Shown here in pieces: positions 46,207 through 55,031 of a DNA stretch of 64,000 nt. The stretch covers positions 1 through 64,000 of the forward strand of contig CALXCP010000006.1 of assembly GCA_944386845.1 (NCBI GenBank), written 5' to 3'. The translations under genes were made by a program, and so were the position numbers. A model generated the notes under the pieces. That model was not told the DNA's origin. It ran no database searches and worked only from the letters and a program-made list of their open reading frames with translations. Source of the stretch: an uncultured Oscillospiraceae bacterium (GTDB lineage: Bacteria > Bacillota > Clostridia > Oscillospirales > Oscillospiraceae). The stretch's first letter is position 1. The number at the start of each line of letters is the position of its first letter.

Positions 46207-46587
46207 TCAGTTCCTCTTTCTTCCTTGATCGTCAAAATTTCGTTTCAGCGCCCGCTCCACCGGGACTATGCTCCCGATGACCACGACCATCTGGACCACG
46301 ACCACCACGGCGCTGACGATCCCCGCGGTCTCGACACCGCGTCCGAAGGTCATGACCGCAGCCGCCAGCGACAGCAGGAGCAGGACCGCCCCCAGCCGGA
46401 CCCACAGCCTCCCGCAGGTCTCGTGGGCAAATCTCCAGGTCTCCTGATTTTTCATGGAGCGGGCCGTGCGGTAGCCATAGATTTGATTGATCTTTTCGGG
46501 TGGTTTCTTCTGAAAGCGCCGGCCAAAATAGAGCATGATGGCCGGGACCAGCAGATCCATCACCGTCACGAAAAGCCAAAACCCCAC
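46207..46587 (-). CDS. SdpI-family membrane protein
   Basis: 126 aa, GTG start preceded by GGGGAGGGGAG. Three hydrophobic segments and the SdpI/YhfL C-domain pattern (GYRTARSMKNQETWRFAH). In Bacillus SdpI gives immunity to the SDP toxin, but many homologues lack any linked toxin. No toxin gene is visible here. Lies between ruvB and glmM in the minus-strand cluster. Confidence 0.8.
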   Translation of the reverse strand: MGFWLFVTVMDLLVPAIMLYFGRRFQKKPPEKINQIYGYRTARSMKNQETWRFAHETCGRLWVRLGAVLLLLSLAAAVMTFGRGVETAGIVSAVVVVVQMVVVIGSIVPVERALKRNFDDQGRKRN

Positions 46588-46605
46588 CGTGCTCCCCTCC
46601 CCTGT

Positions 46606-47673
46606 TCAGAAGCTCAGCTGGTCCAGCCCGCCGTCGCTCCCACCCGGGGCGGGCAGCCCCAGGTGCTGATAGGCCCTGGCGGTGACGCACCGCCCCCGGG
46701 GGGTGCGGGTGAGAAAGCCCAGCTGCATAAGATAGGGCTCATATACGTCCTCCAGGGTGACCGCCTCCTCGTTGATGGTGGCGGCCAGGGTATCCAGCCC
46801 CACCGGGCCGCCCCGGTAGTTGTCGATGATGCTCCGGAGCATCCGGTGGTCGATGGAGTCCAGCCCCAGGTGGTCGATCTCCAGGGCGGTGAGGGCCTCG
46901 TCAGCCACCCGCTTGGTGATGACGCCCCCTGCCTTCACCTGGGCGAAGTCCCGCACCCGGCGCAGCAGCCGGTTGGCGATGCGGGGAGTGCCCCGGGAGC
47001 GCCGGGCGATCTCCAGCGCGCCGTCGGCCTCGATGGGCACATCCAGGATGCCGGCGGACCGGGCGACGATCCGGGAGAGCTCCTCCGGCGTGTACAGCTC
47101 CAGCCGCAGGGAGACCCCGAACCGGTCCCGGAGCGGGGCGGACAGCTGTCCCGCCCGGGTGGTGGCTCCGATGAGGGTGAACCGGGGCAGGTCCAGCCGG
47201 ATGGAGTTGGCCGAGGGGCCCTTGCCGATGATGATGTCGATGGCGAAGTCCTCCATGGCGGGATACAGGATCTCCTCCACCGCCCGGTTGAGCCGGTGGA
47301 TCTCGTCCACGAAGAGGATGTCGTTCTCCTGCAGGTTGGTGAGCAGGGCGGCCAGGTCCCCCGCCTTCTCGATGGCGGGGCCGGAGGTGATGCGGATGTT
47401 CACCCCCATCTCGTTGGCGATGATGCCGGCCAGGGTGGTCTTGCCCAGACCCGGGGGGCCGTGGAGCAGCACGTGGTCCAGGGGCTCCCGGCGCATCCTG
47501 GCCGCCTGGATGAAGACCTCCAGGTTGCCCTTGGCCTTCTCCTGGCCGATGTACTCCCCCAGGGTGCGGGGGCGCAGGGAGCCCTCGTTCTCGTCCTCCC
47601 GGGTCAGTGAGGTGGTCACCAGGGGCTCGAAATCGTCCATATTCAGCTCTTCATTGGAAAAATCGATGCTCAA
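46606..47673 (-). CDS. ruvB: Holliday junction helicase RuvB
   Basis: 355 aa from TTG 47673, with a GAGGAAGTGA Shine-Dalgarno; ATG 47640 is the alternative (344 aa). Walker [10 protein letters not shown], Walker B VDEIHRL, sensor GATTRAG, and C-terminal winged helix ([10 protein letters not shown]). Drives branch migration with RuvA. The operon order ruvC, ruvA, DUF3784, ruvB has an unusual insertion of a membrane gene between ruvA and ruvB. Confidence 0.96.
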   Translation of the reverse strand: MSIDFSNEELNMDDFEPLVTTSLTREDENEGSLRPRTLGEYIGQEKAKGNLEVFIQAARMRREPLDHVLLHGPPGLGKTTLAGIIANEMGVNIRITSGPAIEKAGDLAALLTNLQENDILFVDEIHRLNRAVEEILYPAMEDFAIDIIIGKGPSANSIRLDLPRFTLIGATTRAGQLSAPLRDRFGVSLRLELYTPEELSRIVARSAGILDVPIEADGALEIARRSRGTPRIANRLLRRVRDFAQVKAGGVITKRVADEALTALEIDHLGLDSIDHRMLRSIIDNYRGGPVGLDTLAATINEEAVTLEDVYEPYLMQLGFLTRTPRGRCVTARAYQHLGLPAPGGSDGGLDQLSF

Positions 47674-47677
47674 AGGC

Positions 47678-48001
47678 TCACTTCCTCTTTTTGAACCGGT
47701 TCCCGGTGTTGGCATAGATGACACAGGCCAGGACCGCCACCAGAAAAGCGGCCAGCCCGACACCGAACAGCCACATCCGATCCATGAGTCCGCCCAACGC
47801 CATCACGCCCTGGCAGGCAGCCAGGGTGAACATGAGCTTGCCCATAAAGCGGCACAGGGCTCTCTCGTCGTACTTGGCCTTCTCCTCCTTGGGGGCGGTG
47901 TTGTACCCTGCGATGAGGAAGGCCCCCCTCCCGAGGGAAAACGCGACGCCCAGCCCCGTGAACACGGCGATAATGGGCACCTGGACGAACAGCAGTCCCA
48001 T
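47678..48001 (-). CDS. DUF3784 membrane protein
   Basis: 107 aa. Three hydrophobic segments with the DUF3784 pattern [20 protein letters not shown]. Function unknown. Inserted between ruvA and ruvB, spaced 12 bases from ruvA stop and 4 from the ruvB start, so co-transcribed. Confidence 0.85.
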   Translation of the reverse strand: MGLLFVQVPIIAVFTGLGVAFSLGRGAFLIAGYNTAPKEEKAKYDERALCRFMGKLMFTLAACQGVMALGGLMDRMWLFGVGLAAFLVAVLACVIYANTGNRFKKRK

Positions 48002-48013
48002 AACAGCGCCCCT

Positions 48014-48622
48014 TTAACCCTTCATCATCTTTTTCAAGGCGGCCTTGATGATCTCCTCCAAGGTGAGTGCGTCCAGGTCGATGCCCTTCAGGGCCAGGTT
48101 GATCTCCCCCTGGGAGTAGCCCAGCACCGCCAGGGCGGCAGAGGCCTCGGACAGCTTGTTCTCCGGGATGACGGTGACCCCGGTGCCGCCGTAGCCCAGC
48201 TGGCCGGAGGCGGCGGTCTGGCCCTTGGCCAGCTTGTCCTTCAGCTCCAGGATGACCCGCTGGGCGATCTTTTTGCCGATGCCCTGGGCGCAGGTGAGGG
48301 CCTTCTCATCCCCGGTGATGATGGACAGGGCCAGGTTGGCCGGGGTGGTGGCCGACAGGATGGACAGCGCCGCCTTGGGCCCCACGCCGGACACCCCGAT
48401 GAGCTGCTGGAACAGGCTCAGCTCCTCCTGGGTGGAAAAACCGTAGAGCTCCATGGCGTCCTCCCGGACATTCAGATGTGTAAAGAGTTTTCCCTTTTCA
48501 CCCTTCTTCAGGGCAGAGAGGGTATAGCTGGTGGTGCGGCAGGCATACCCCACCCCGCCGCAGTCGATGACGGCCAGGTAGGGCTCCGTGTGGGCAACGG
48601 TGCCGCTGAGATAGTAGAACAT
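48014..48622 (-). CDS. ruvA: Holliday junction protein RuvA
   Basis: 202 aa from ATG 48622. The N-terminal OB fold (MFYYLSGTV, VGYAC), tandem helix-hairpin-helix motifs (LIGVSGVGPKAALSIL, CAQGIGKKIAQRVI) and C-terminal domain III that binds RuvB (EASAALAVLGYS). Tetramer recognising Holliday junctions. Confidence 0.96.
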   Translation of the reverse strand: MFYYLSGTVAHTEPYLAVIDCGGVGYACRTTSYTLSALKKGEKGKLFTHLNVREDAMELYGFSTQEELSLFQQLIGVSGVGPKAALSILSATTPANLALSIITGDEKALTCAQGIGKKIAQRVILELKDKLAKGQTAASGQLGYGGTGVTVIPENKLSEASAALAVLGYSQGEINLALKGIDLDALTLEEIIKAALKKMMKG

Positions 48623-48660
48623 GTCTGGTTTCCCTTCTCTGTGGATTCCTATGAAACAGG

Positions 48661-49155
48661 CTACCGCTCCGCACGCAGAAGGCTGGTGGCCGAGCGGGCG
48701 TGGCACAGGGCGACGGCCAGAGCGTCGGCGGCATCGTCGGGGCGGGGCAGCTCCTTCAGGTCCAGCAGCCGCCGGGTCATCTCCATGACCTGCCGCTTCT
48801 CCGCCTTGCCATAGCCCACCACCGCCTGCTTCACCTGGGACGGGGTATACTCAAAGATGGGCACGCCCCGGCGCTGGGCGGTCATGAGGATGACCCCCCG
48901 GGCCTGGGCCACCCCGATGCCGGTGGTGACGTTGGTGTTGAAGAACAGCTCCTCGATGGCCAGGGCGTCGGGCCGGAAGCGTTCCAGCAAAACGTCCAGG
49001 TCGTCGGCGATCTGCACCAGCCGGGCGGGCAGCGGCTCCCCGGCCGGGGTATTGATGGCGCCGCAGGACAGGGCGGCGGGCCGCCGCCCCGGCTCCGTCC
49101 GGACCAGGCCGAAGCCCACGATGGCGAACCCGGGGTCGATACCGAGGACTTTCAA
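48661..49155 (-). CDS. ruvC: crossover junction endonuclease RuvC
   Basis: 164 aa. Acidic catalytic residues in GIDPG, IEELFFN and PDDAADALA in the expected order. Resolves Holliday junctions with RuvAB. First ruv gene of the minus-strand cluster. Confidence 0.95.
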   Translation of the reverse strand: MKVLGIDPGFAIVGFGLVRTEPGRRPAALSCGAINTPAGEPLPARLVQIADDLDVLLERFRPDALAIEELFFNTNVTTGIGVAQARGVILMTAQRRGVPIFEYTPSQVKQAVVGYGKAEKRQVMEMTRRLLDLKELPRPDDAADALAVALCHARSATSLLRAER

Positions 49156-49177
49156 TGCTCCTTCCCTCTCCGGCGGC

Positions 49178-49414
49178 TCAGAAGGTGATGATCACCTGAT
49201 CCGCGCCGCAGCAGTTCAGATGCTCGAACCGGAAGGGGTAGCGCTCCGGCTGTCCGCTCTTGGTGCGGTCTCCGGGAAGCTCGAACTCCTCCCGGTGGGT
49301 CTGGCCATACTGGGTGAATACCTCGTAAAGTATCTGCTCCTCCGAGGCGGGCTCCGCCTTGCTCACCGAGCGGTACCAGGCCAGGAACGGTTCCTTGTTC
49401 ACATACTGATTCAT
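49178..49414 (-). CDS. hypothetical protein, 78 aa
   Basis: Start at ATG 49414 with GGAGGG 6 bases upstream. A small, soluble, acidic protein (NQYVNKEPFLAWYRSV, EEQILYEVFTQYGQ) with CC near the C-terminus. No homology recognised. It has its own promoter containing an 11-bp tandem repeat, divergent to ridA. Confidence 0.65.
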   Translation of the reverse strand: MNQYVNKEPFLAWYRSVSKAEPASEEQILYEVFTQYGQTHREEFELPGDRTKSGQPERYPFRFEHLNCCGADQVIITF

Positions 49415-49451
49415 GACAGTCCCTCCTGCATCTCCGCCCATTGGGCGCAGT

Positions 49452-49484
49452 GGTCTGCAATACATTTGCAATGCATTTGCATTA
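49452..49484. repeat. tandem 11-bp repeats at the transcription start of the small gene
   Basis: CATTTGCAATG and CATTTGCATTA are adjacent, preceded by a partial copy GGTCTGCAATA; AATGCA/TGCATT also forms an inverted pair. On the minus strand they lie at about +1 to +33 of the predicted promoter, a typical operator position. Confidence 0.55.
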
Positions 49485-49485
49485 C

Positions 49486-49514
49486 ATTGTACCACATCCC
49501 GTTCTCCGGCGCAA
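49486..49514 (-). promoter_or_regulatory. promoter for the small minus-strand gene
   Basis: On the minus strand, TTGCGC (49514-49509) and TACAAT (49491-49486) with a 17-base spacer. Confidence 0.5.
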
Positions 49515-49526
49515 CGCCGATTTCAC

Positions 49527-49554
49527 TTGCTTTTCCCCGCCGCAGGGTTATAAT
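49527..49554 (+). promoter_or_regulatory. promoter of ridA
   Basis: TTGCTT (49527-49532) and TATAAT (49549-49554), 16-base spacer, 28 bases before the ridA ATG. Confidence 0.6.
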
Positions 49555-49581
49555 TGAGAGAGAAACAAAGGAGGGATCATC

Positions 49582-49959
49582 ATGCGCAAGACCATCCAGG
49601 CCCAGGGCGCCCCCGCTGCCATCGGGCCCTATTCCCACGCCGTCTCCGCCGACGGATTCCTGTTCACCTCCGGCCAGATCCCCCTGGTCCCCGAGACCGG
49701 GAAGCTGGCCGGCGACACCATCGAGGTCCAGGCCAACCAGGTGCTGGACAACCTGGAGGCCGTCCTGAAGGCCGCCGGCATGACCTTCGCCAATGTGGTG
49801 AAGACCACCGTCTTCCTCACCGACCTGGCGGATTTCGCCGCCGTCAACGCCATCTACGCCCAGCGGTTCCCCGAAGATCCGCCCGCCCGCTCCTGCGTCC
49901 AGGTGTCCGCCCTTCCCGGCGGCGCCAGGATGGAGATGGAGCTCATCGCCTGCCGCTGA
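49582..49959 (+). CDS. ridA: RidA family enamine/imine deaminase
   Basis: 125 aa, normal length. Starts RKTIQAQGAPAAIGPYSHAV, with the catalytic Arg in PARSCVQV and the C-terminal VEMELIA-like MEMELIACR. Hydrolyses 2-aminoacrylate and other reactive imines from PLP enzymes. Monocistronic with its own promoter. Confidence 0.95.
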   Translation: MRKTIQAQGAPAAIGPYSHAVSADGFLFTSGQIPLVPETGKLAGDTIEVQANQVLDNLEAVLKAAGMTFANVVKTTVFLTDLADFAAVNAIYAQRFPEDPPARSCVQVSALPGGARMEMELIACR

Positions 49960-49963
49960 GACA

Positions 49964-50019
49964 AGCAGGAACGACGCCCGGCCCGGAGCAGCTGCTCCGG
50001 GCCGGGCGTCGTTCCTGCT
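49964..50019. terminator. 56-bp perfect palindrome between ridA and xerD
   Basis: Two 28-bp arms meet with no spacer at 49991/49992, in the gap between convergent ridA and xerD. It can form a very stable hairpin in either transcript, but no T-run follows on either side, so it may be an atypical bidirectional terminator. Confidence 0.6.
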
Positions 50020-50048
50020 GAGGAATATCCCAAAGGTTTCAGCGGGCC

Positions 50049-50927
50049 TCACGCCCGGGGGTGGGCCTTCTGGTAGACCTGCTTGAGCTTTTGGTTCACC
50101 AGCTGAGAGTAGATCTGGGTGGACGAGATGTCCACGTGGCCCAGCATCTCCTGGATGGACTGCAGGTCGGCGCCGTTCTCCAGCAGGTGGGCGGCGAAGG
50201 AGTGGCGCAGGGTGTGGGGGGTGATCTCCTTCTGGATGCCCGCCTTGGCCTGGTAGTGTTTGATGAGCTTCCAGAACCCCTGCCGGGACATGCGCTCTCC
50301 GTTGACATTGACGAACAGGGCGGTCTCCCCCGGGTCGTCCACCATCTGGGGGCGCACCCGCTCCACATAGTCGGACAGGGCCCGCACCGCCGCGGGGTAC
50401 AGGGGGATGACCCGCTCTTTTCCCTTCCCGGCGCAGCGCAGCATGCCCACGCTCAGATTCAGGTCGTCCACGTTCAGGCCGATGAGCTCGCTGACCCGGA
50501 TGCCGGTGGCGTAGAGCAGCTCCAGCATGGCCCGGTCCCGAAAGCCCTTCAGGTCGGTGCACTCCGGCTGGGCCAGCAGCAGCTCCACCTCCTTGCTAGT
50601 AAGGATCTGGGGCAGCTTGCGCTCCACCCGGGCAGGGGCCAGCCCCTTGGCCGGATTGCCCGTCACCTGTCCCCGGGCCAGCATGAAGTTATAGAAGGAT
50701 TTGATGGAGGCCGCCGCCCGGGTGACGGTAGAGGCCGACTTCCCCTTCAGCGTCAGATATTTTTCATAGTTCTCGATGTCCGCCCGGATGACCTGGCGCA
50801 GAGAGATGCCCCGCTCCTCCACATACTCGGAAAACTGCCGCATATCCCGGAGGTAGGAGCTGAGGGTGTTGTCCGAGGCGCCCTTCTCGTCCCGGAGATA
50901 GTCCCGGTAGGCGCTGAGATAGTCCAC
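50049..50927 (-). CDS. xerD: site-specific tyrosine recombinase XerD
   Basis: 292 aa, standard XerD length, GTG start with GGAGGGG upstream. Core-binding domain 1-85; catalytic residues in TGIRVSEL, GKGKERVI, HTLRHSF and GHVDISSTQIYSQ. Resolves chromosome dimers at dif together with XerC. SpoIIM lies directly upstream, as near xerD in Bacillus. Confidence 0.93.
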   Translation of the reverse strand: MDYLSAYRDYLRDEKGASDNTLSSYLRDMRQFSEYVEERGISLRQVIRADIENYEKYLTLKGKSASTVTRAAASIKSFYNFMLARGQVTGNPAKGLAPARVERKLPQILTSKEVELLLAQPECTDLKGFRDRAMLELLYATGIRVSELIGLNVDDLNLSVGMLRCAGKGKERVIPLYPAAVRALSDYVERVRPQMVDDPGETALFVNVNGERMSRQGFWKLIKHYQAKAGIQKEITPHTLRHSFAAHLLENGADLQSIQEMLGHVDISSTQIYSQLVNQKLKQVYQKAHPRA

Positions 50928-50957
50928 GAAAACACCCCTCCTCTCTCTTTCAGAAAA

Positions 50958-51584
50958 TCAGCTGCACAGCTGGGCCGCCAGCGAGACCAGCACCGGGTGG
51001 AGCAGGCTCACCGCGCCCGTCCACAGCACCACCGCGCCCAGGGCACAGCCCGCCCGCAGCCAATATGACGGGGAAAACACGCCGTTTACCCGCCGTCCCT
51101 GGGTCAGGCAGGACAGCAGCTGCCCCGACGAAGTCATGCTCTGCCCGCCGATCAGGAACAGGGCCGGGATAGACACCAGGTCGGAGATCCCCATGAGCAG
51201 GAACCCCAGCGGTGCGCCGGCCGCGCCATACGCCGCCGTGAAGGCAGTCAGTGCGAAAGCAGACAGGAAGCCCCGCAGGAAAAACAGCACCGGGATCCCC
51301 ACCACGCCCAGAGCGGTAAGGCCCAACACAAGGGCGGCGGCAGGGTATTTCAGATCCTCCCACAGCAGAAACAAAAAACCCGGGGCGGCGGCCTCCCCGG
51401 TCAGAGCAGCCTGCACATATGCCCCGATATAGGAGGCCAGCTCTTCCGCGCCGCCCGCAGCGGCGGAGCCACAGGAGAAGGCGCCAAGCAGTCCGCCCAG
51501 CAGGAAGGGCACAGCGGTCAGTGCCGCCGCCCCGCGCAGGGCAGCCCCGTTTTCTCTTGGCGTCCTGCTCTCCCGCGTGTCCAT
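50958..51584 (-). CDS. spoIIM: stage II sporulation protein M-like membrane protein
   Basis: 208 aa, ATG 51584 preferred over GTG 51593 because of the GAGG position. Five to six hydrophobic segments with the SpoIIM pattern of Gly-rich helices (FLLGGLLGAF, VGIPVLFFLRGF, SIPALFLIGG). SpoIIM helps drive engulfment in Bacillus by assembling the peptidoglycan-degrading SpoIIDMP complex. The neighbouring xerD supports the name. Divergence is moderate, so the symbol is probable. Confidence 0.75.
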   Translation of the reverse strand: MDTRESRTPRENGAALRGAAALTAVPFLLGGLLGAFSCGSAAAGGAEELASYIGAYVQAALTGEAAAPGFLFLLWEDLKYPAAALVLGLTALGVVGIPVLFFLRGFLSAFALTAFTAAYGAAGAPLGFLLMGISDLVSIPALFLIGGQSMTSSGQLLSCLTQGRRVNGVFSPSYWLRAGCALGAVVLWTGAVSLLHPVLVSLAAQLCS

Positions 51585-51970
51585 CCCCGTCACCTCACGG
51601 CCAGTCTATGCGCCGCCCAGGGGAAATAGACGCCCGCCGAAGGGGCGGGCCAGGTGAGTACAACTATACAACTTCTCCCGCCGCCTGACAATAGCTCCGG
51701 CGCAATTGCCGCATTTTTGTCGATTATGTCTATCTATTATGTTAACATCATTATGTAAACTCCTTGTACCGAGTGCCGTGCAAAGCCGTCCGCTCTCCCT
51801 GCTTCCCCACATCTTGTGCGGTCGGTCTCTGACCACGCTATATTTGCCTGTCCGTCCCTGACCCTCCGTCCGATTACGCTCAGTAATTATACAAGCTGTA
51901 ATCATTTTCTGTTTCGTCAAAATAGACGATCGCCCATTCTGAGGCGCGCGCTGTTATGTCAAGTTGTGGT
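51585..51970. other. intergenic region without a supported gene
   Basis: 386 bases upstream of spoIIM, with AT-rich part 51715-51770 containing ATGTTAACAT (51739-51748), a 10-bp palindrome. A small minus-strand frame of 104 codons is low-quality and has no good ribosome site, so I leave it out. This is probably a regulatory region for spoIIM. Confidence 0.5.
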
Positions 51971-52378
51971 TCAGCGGCGTTTTCTCTTCTTTCGCGGGCG
52001 CGCGGTCAGCCCGGCCAGTCCGCCTCCCACCACCGCTGCCAGCAGCACAGGCAGCGCGCCGGCGCCCTGAGGCCGCGCATCCAGCAGCACCAGCCCCAGG
52101 GCCAGCAGGAGCAAACAGAACAGCAGCCCGGTCCCCAGCCCCATCAGCGGATGCCGTTGCCACCGCAGGGCGCACAGCCCCCCTGCCAGGCCGCCCACCA
52201 AAGCGGCGGCCGCCACGATCCGGCTCCCCCACTCCTCGGCCATCCAGCCGGCGGAGATGCCCGCCGCGGCGCCGGCCAGGATCACCAGGCTCAGTGCCAG
52301 AGCGATCCCCGCTCCGGCGCTCACCCCCAATGCCGCCCTGGCCGCCGCAGGCTGGGCCGTATCCTTCCCCTTCACCAT
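51971..52378 (-). CDS. TIGR04086 family membrane protein
   Basis: 135 aa with four hydrophobic segments and a Lys/Arg-rich C-terminus. TIGR04086 proteins of unknown function are commonly next to yajC in Clostridia. The start ATG is 6 bases after the hairpin T-run, and the ribosome site GGAGGGAG is inside the hairpin stem of the yajC terminator. Confidence 0.8.
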   Translation of the reverse strand: MVKGKDTAQPAAARAALGVSAGAGIALALSLVILAGAAAGISAGWMAEEWGSRIVAAAALVGGLAGGLCALRWQRHPLMGLGTGLLFCLLLLALGLVLLDARPQGAGALPVLLAAVVGGGLAGLTARPRKKRKRR

Positions 52379-52430
52379 AAAAAAGCTCCCTCCCCCATAC
52401 GGTCTGTTCCACCGTATGCGGAAGGGAGCT
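52379..52430 (-). terminator. yajC terminator overlapping a ribosome site
   Basis: Long hairpin on the minus strand (AGCTCCCT...AGGGAGCT outer arms, CATACGGT/ACCGTATG inner arms) followed by TTTTTT. The 3' arm contains GGAGGGAG, the Shine-Dalgarno of the next gene, so folding could block its translation. Confidence 0.8.
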
Positions 52431-52447
52431 GAGCTATGCGCCCGTTT

Positions 52448-52738
52448 TTACTTGTTGGCCGGGGTCTCGTTGGCCTGAGCCCCCTTGGTGGACACCGCCC
52501 ACTTGGTGACCTCCAGCCGGACGCGGTCCGCGCCGGACTCAAAGACGATGGTGTTCTCCTTCACCGCGCAGATGGTCCCGGTGATGCCGCCGATGGTGGT
52601 GATCACATCCCCCACAGCCAGAGAATCCCGCAGCTCCTGCGCGGCCTTCTTCCGCTTGCTCTCGGGGCGGATCATCAGGAAATAGACGATGGCGATCATC
52701 ACCACGATCATCAGAATGCTTGCACCCATGCCGTCCAA
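52448..52738 (-). CDS. yajC: preprotein translocase subunit YajC
   Basis: 96 aa. N-terminal membrane helix (ILMIVVMIAIVYFLMIRPE) followed by the YajC core (KRKKAAQELRDSLAVGDVIT, GGITGTI, VRLEV). Accessory subunit of the SecDF-YajC complex. Between tgt/queA and TIGR04086, the standard queuosine/Sec cluster. Confidence 0.95.
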   Translation of the reverse strand: MDGMGASILMIVVMIAIVYFLMIRPESKRKKAAQELRDSLAVGDVITTIGGITGTICAVKENTIVFESGADRVRLEVTKWAVSTKGAQANETPANK

Positions 52739-52832
52739 AATAAACTACCTCCAAATTTCTCATATTGTGTTCTTCACGAACGATATGCAGGGAGTATTAT
52801 ACCGTTCCTCCCCCACTTTTGCAAGAGGTTTG

Positions 52833-53969
52833 TCAAAGTTCGCTGACATTCTCCAGCCGGCCGCTGTGCTCCGTCCGGAACGCGGCGAAGCGCCCCTCAT
52901 CCAGCGCCTGCCGGATGCGGGCCATGAGCTCGTTGTAGAAGTACAGGTTGTGGAGCACCGCCAGACGCATGGCCAGCATCTCCCCCGCCACGAACAGGTG
53001 CCGGAGATAGGCCCGGCTGAAGGAGCGGCAGACGGGGCACTGACAGTCCGGGTCGATGGGCCGCCGGTCCAGCTTGAACTTCTCATTCTTGATGTTCAGC
53101 GTTCCGTGCCAGGTGAACAGCTTGCCGTGCCGGGCGTTCCGGGCGGGCATGACGCAGTCGAAGAAATCGACGCCCCGGGCCACCGCCTCGATGATGTTGC
53201 TGGGCGTCCCCACCCCCATGAGGTAGCGGGGCCTGTCCGCCGGCATGTGAGGCTCCACCGCGTCGATGATCTCGTACATCACCTCGGTGGGCTCCCCCAC
53301 CGCCAGGCCGCCGATGGCGAAGCCGTCGCAGGGCTGGGCGGCGATCTGCTCCATGTGGGCCACCCGGATGTCCGGATAGGTCCCCCCCTGGTTGATGCCG
53401 AAGAGCAGCTGTCCCGGGTTGACGCAGCCGGGCAGGGCGCTGAGCCGCCGGTGCTCGGCCACGCACCGCTCCAGCCAGCGGGCGGTGCGGTCACAGGAGC
53501 GCTGGACATAGTCCCGGGGGGCCGGGTTCTCGATGCACTCGTCGAAGGCCATGGCGATGTCGCTGCCCAGGTTGGACTGGATGGACATGGACTCCTCGGG
53601 GCCCATGAAGATGCGCCGGCCGTCGATGTGAGAGGCAAAGGTGACCCCCTCCTCGGTGATCTTCCGCAGGCCGGACAGGGAGAACACCTGGAAGCCGCCC
53701 GAGTCGGTGAGCATGGGGCCGTCCCAGTCCATGAAGCGGTGCAGCCCGCCCAGCTCCTTCACCACCCCGTCCCCGGGGCGCAGGTGCAGGTGATAGGTAT
53801 TGGACAGCTCGATCTGGCAGCCGATCTCCCGCAGATCGTGGGCGGACACCGCCCCCTTGATGGCCCCCTGAGTGCCCACGTTCATGAACACCGGGGTCTG
53901 AGCCGTGCCGTGAGGGCAGGTGAACACGCCCCGGCGGGCACGGCCCTCTGTTTTCAAGACTTCAAACAC
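52833..53969 (-). CDS. tgt: queuine tRNA-ribosyltransferase
   Basis: 378 aa, GTG start. TIM-barrel with substrate-binding DSGGFQVFSL, nucleophile Asp in FDCVMPARNARHG and zinc site CQCPVC...H. Exchanges guanine-34 for the preQ1 base in GUN tRNAs. Immediately follows queA in the operon. Confidence 0.96.
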   Translation of the reverse strand: MFEVLKTEGRARRGVFTCPHGTAQTPVFMNVGTQGAIKGAVSAHDLREIGCQIELSNTYHLHLRPGDGVVKELGGLHRFMDWDGPMLTDSGGFQVFSLSGLRKITEEGVTFASHIDGRRIFMGPEESMSIQSNLGSDIAMAFDECIENPAPRDYVQRSCDRTARWLERCVAEHRRLSALPGCVNPGQLLFGINQGGTYPDIRVAHMEQIAAQPCDGFAIGGLAVGEPTEVMYEIIDAVEPHMPADRPRYLMGVGTPSNIIEAVARGVDFFDCVMPARNARHGKLFTWHGTLNIKNEKFKLDRRPIDPDCQCPVCRSFSRAYLRHLFVAGEMLAMRLAVLHNLYFYNELMARIRQALDEGRFAAFRTEHSGRLENVSEL

Positions 53970-53984
53970 GAAAAAGCTCCTTTG

Positions 53985-55013
53985 TCACGAGATGAACATG
54001 GCGTCTCCGAAGGAGAAGAACCGGTAGCGCTGCCGCACCGCCTCCTCATAGGCGGCCAGCACATGCTCCCGCCCCGCCAGGGCGGACACCAGCATGATCA
54101 GGGTGGACTCGGGCAGATGGAAATTGGTGATCAGGGCGTCCATCGCCTTGAACCGGTAGCCCGGGTAAATAAAGATGTTGGTCCAGCCCGAGCGCTCCTC
54201 CAGGGTACCGTCCTCCCGGGCAAAGGACTCCAGCGTGCGGCAGGAGGTGGTGCCCACACAGATGACCCGCCCCCCTGCCCGCTTCGTCTCGTTGACGATC
54301 CGGGCCGTCTCTTTCGGGATCATGCAGAATTCCGAGTGCATCTCGTGGTCGGCGATCTCCTCTTCCTTCACCGGGTGGAAGGTGCCCAGGCCCACGTGGA
54401 GGGTGACCCAGCACTCCTTTACCCCCATCTCCCGGATCTGCTCCAGCAGCTCCGGAGTGAAGTGGAGCCCCGCCGTGGGGGCGGCCGCCGAGCCGTTGAC
54501 CCGGGAGTAGACGGTCTGATACCGCTCCGGGTCCCGCAGCTCCTCTTTGATGTAGGGGGGCAGCGGCATTTTGCCCAGCGCCTCCAGCACCTCCAGGAAG
54601 ATGCCCTCATAGTCGAAGCGCACCAGGCGCTTGCCGTCGGACAGCTCCGCCTCCACCTCGGCGGTGAGACGGCTGCCGTCCCCAAAGGAGACCCGGGCCC
54701 CGGGCTTCAGCTTCCGTCCCGGCCGGACCAGGCACTCCCAGCGCCCCGCTCCCCGGTCGGTGAGCAGCAGCACCTCGCAGGCGCCTCCCCCGGGCAGCCG
54801 GCGGCCGATGAGCCGGGCGGGCAGCACCCGGGAGTCGTTCATCACAAGGCAGTCCCCCTGCCGCAGCAGCTGGGGCAGCTCATAAAAATGCCGGTGGCTC
54901 ACCGCGCCGGTGGCCTTGTCCAGCGTCATGAGCCGGGAGGCGTCCCGCCGCTCCAGCGGCGTCTGGGCGATGAGCTCCTGAGGCAGGTCATAGTAGAAAT
55001 CCGATGTCTTCAA
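53985..55013 (-). CDS. queA: S-adenosylmethionine:tRNA ribosyltransferase-isomerase QueA
   Basis: 342 aa. Family motifs [21 protein letters not shown] and [10 protein letters not shown], and [13 protein letters not shown] near the end. Adds epoxycyclopentane moiety to preQ1-tRNA, the step after Tgt. It lies 15 bases upstream of tgt and 18 bases after the SpoIID gene. Confidence 0.96.
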   Translation of the reverse strand: MKTSDFYYDLPQELIAQTPLERRDASRLMTLDKATGAVSHRHFYELPQLLRQGDCLVMNDSRVLPARLIGRRLPGGGACEVLLLTDRGAGRWECLVRPGRKLKPGARVSFGDGSRLTAEVEAELSDGKRLVRFDYEGIFLEVLEALGKMPLPPYIKEELRDPERYQTVYSRVNGSAAAPTAGLHFTPELLEQIREMGVKECWVTLHVGLGTFHPVKEEEIADHEMHSEFCMIPKETARIVNETKRAGGRVICVGTTSCRTLESFAREDGTLEERSGWTNIFIYPGYRFKAMDALITNFHLPESTLIMLVSALAGREHVLAAYEEAVRQRYRFFSFGDAMFIS

Positions 55014-55031
55014 ATCCCGTCGATGCTCCTT

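Noticed and set aside
46207..46587. SdpI-like gene as part of a toxin-immunity pair
   Set aside because: No small secreted toxin gene or maturation protein nearby; it is packed with ruvB and glmM instead.
51606..51920. 104-codon minus-strand frame upstream of spoIIM
   Set aside because: Arg/Gly/His-rich with no homology, no proper ribosome site, and inside an AT-rich regulatory stretch.
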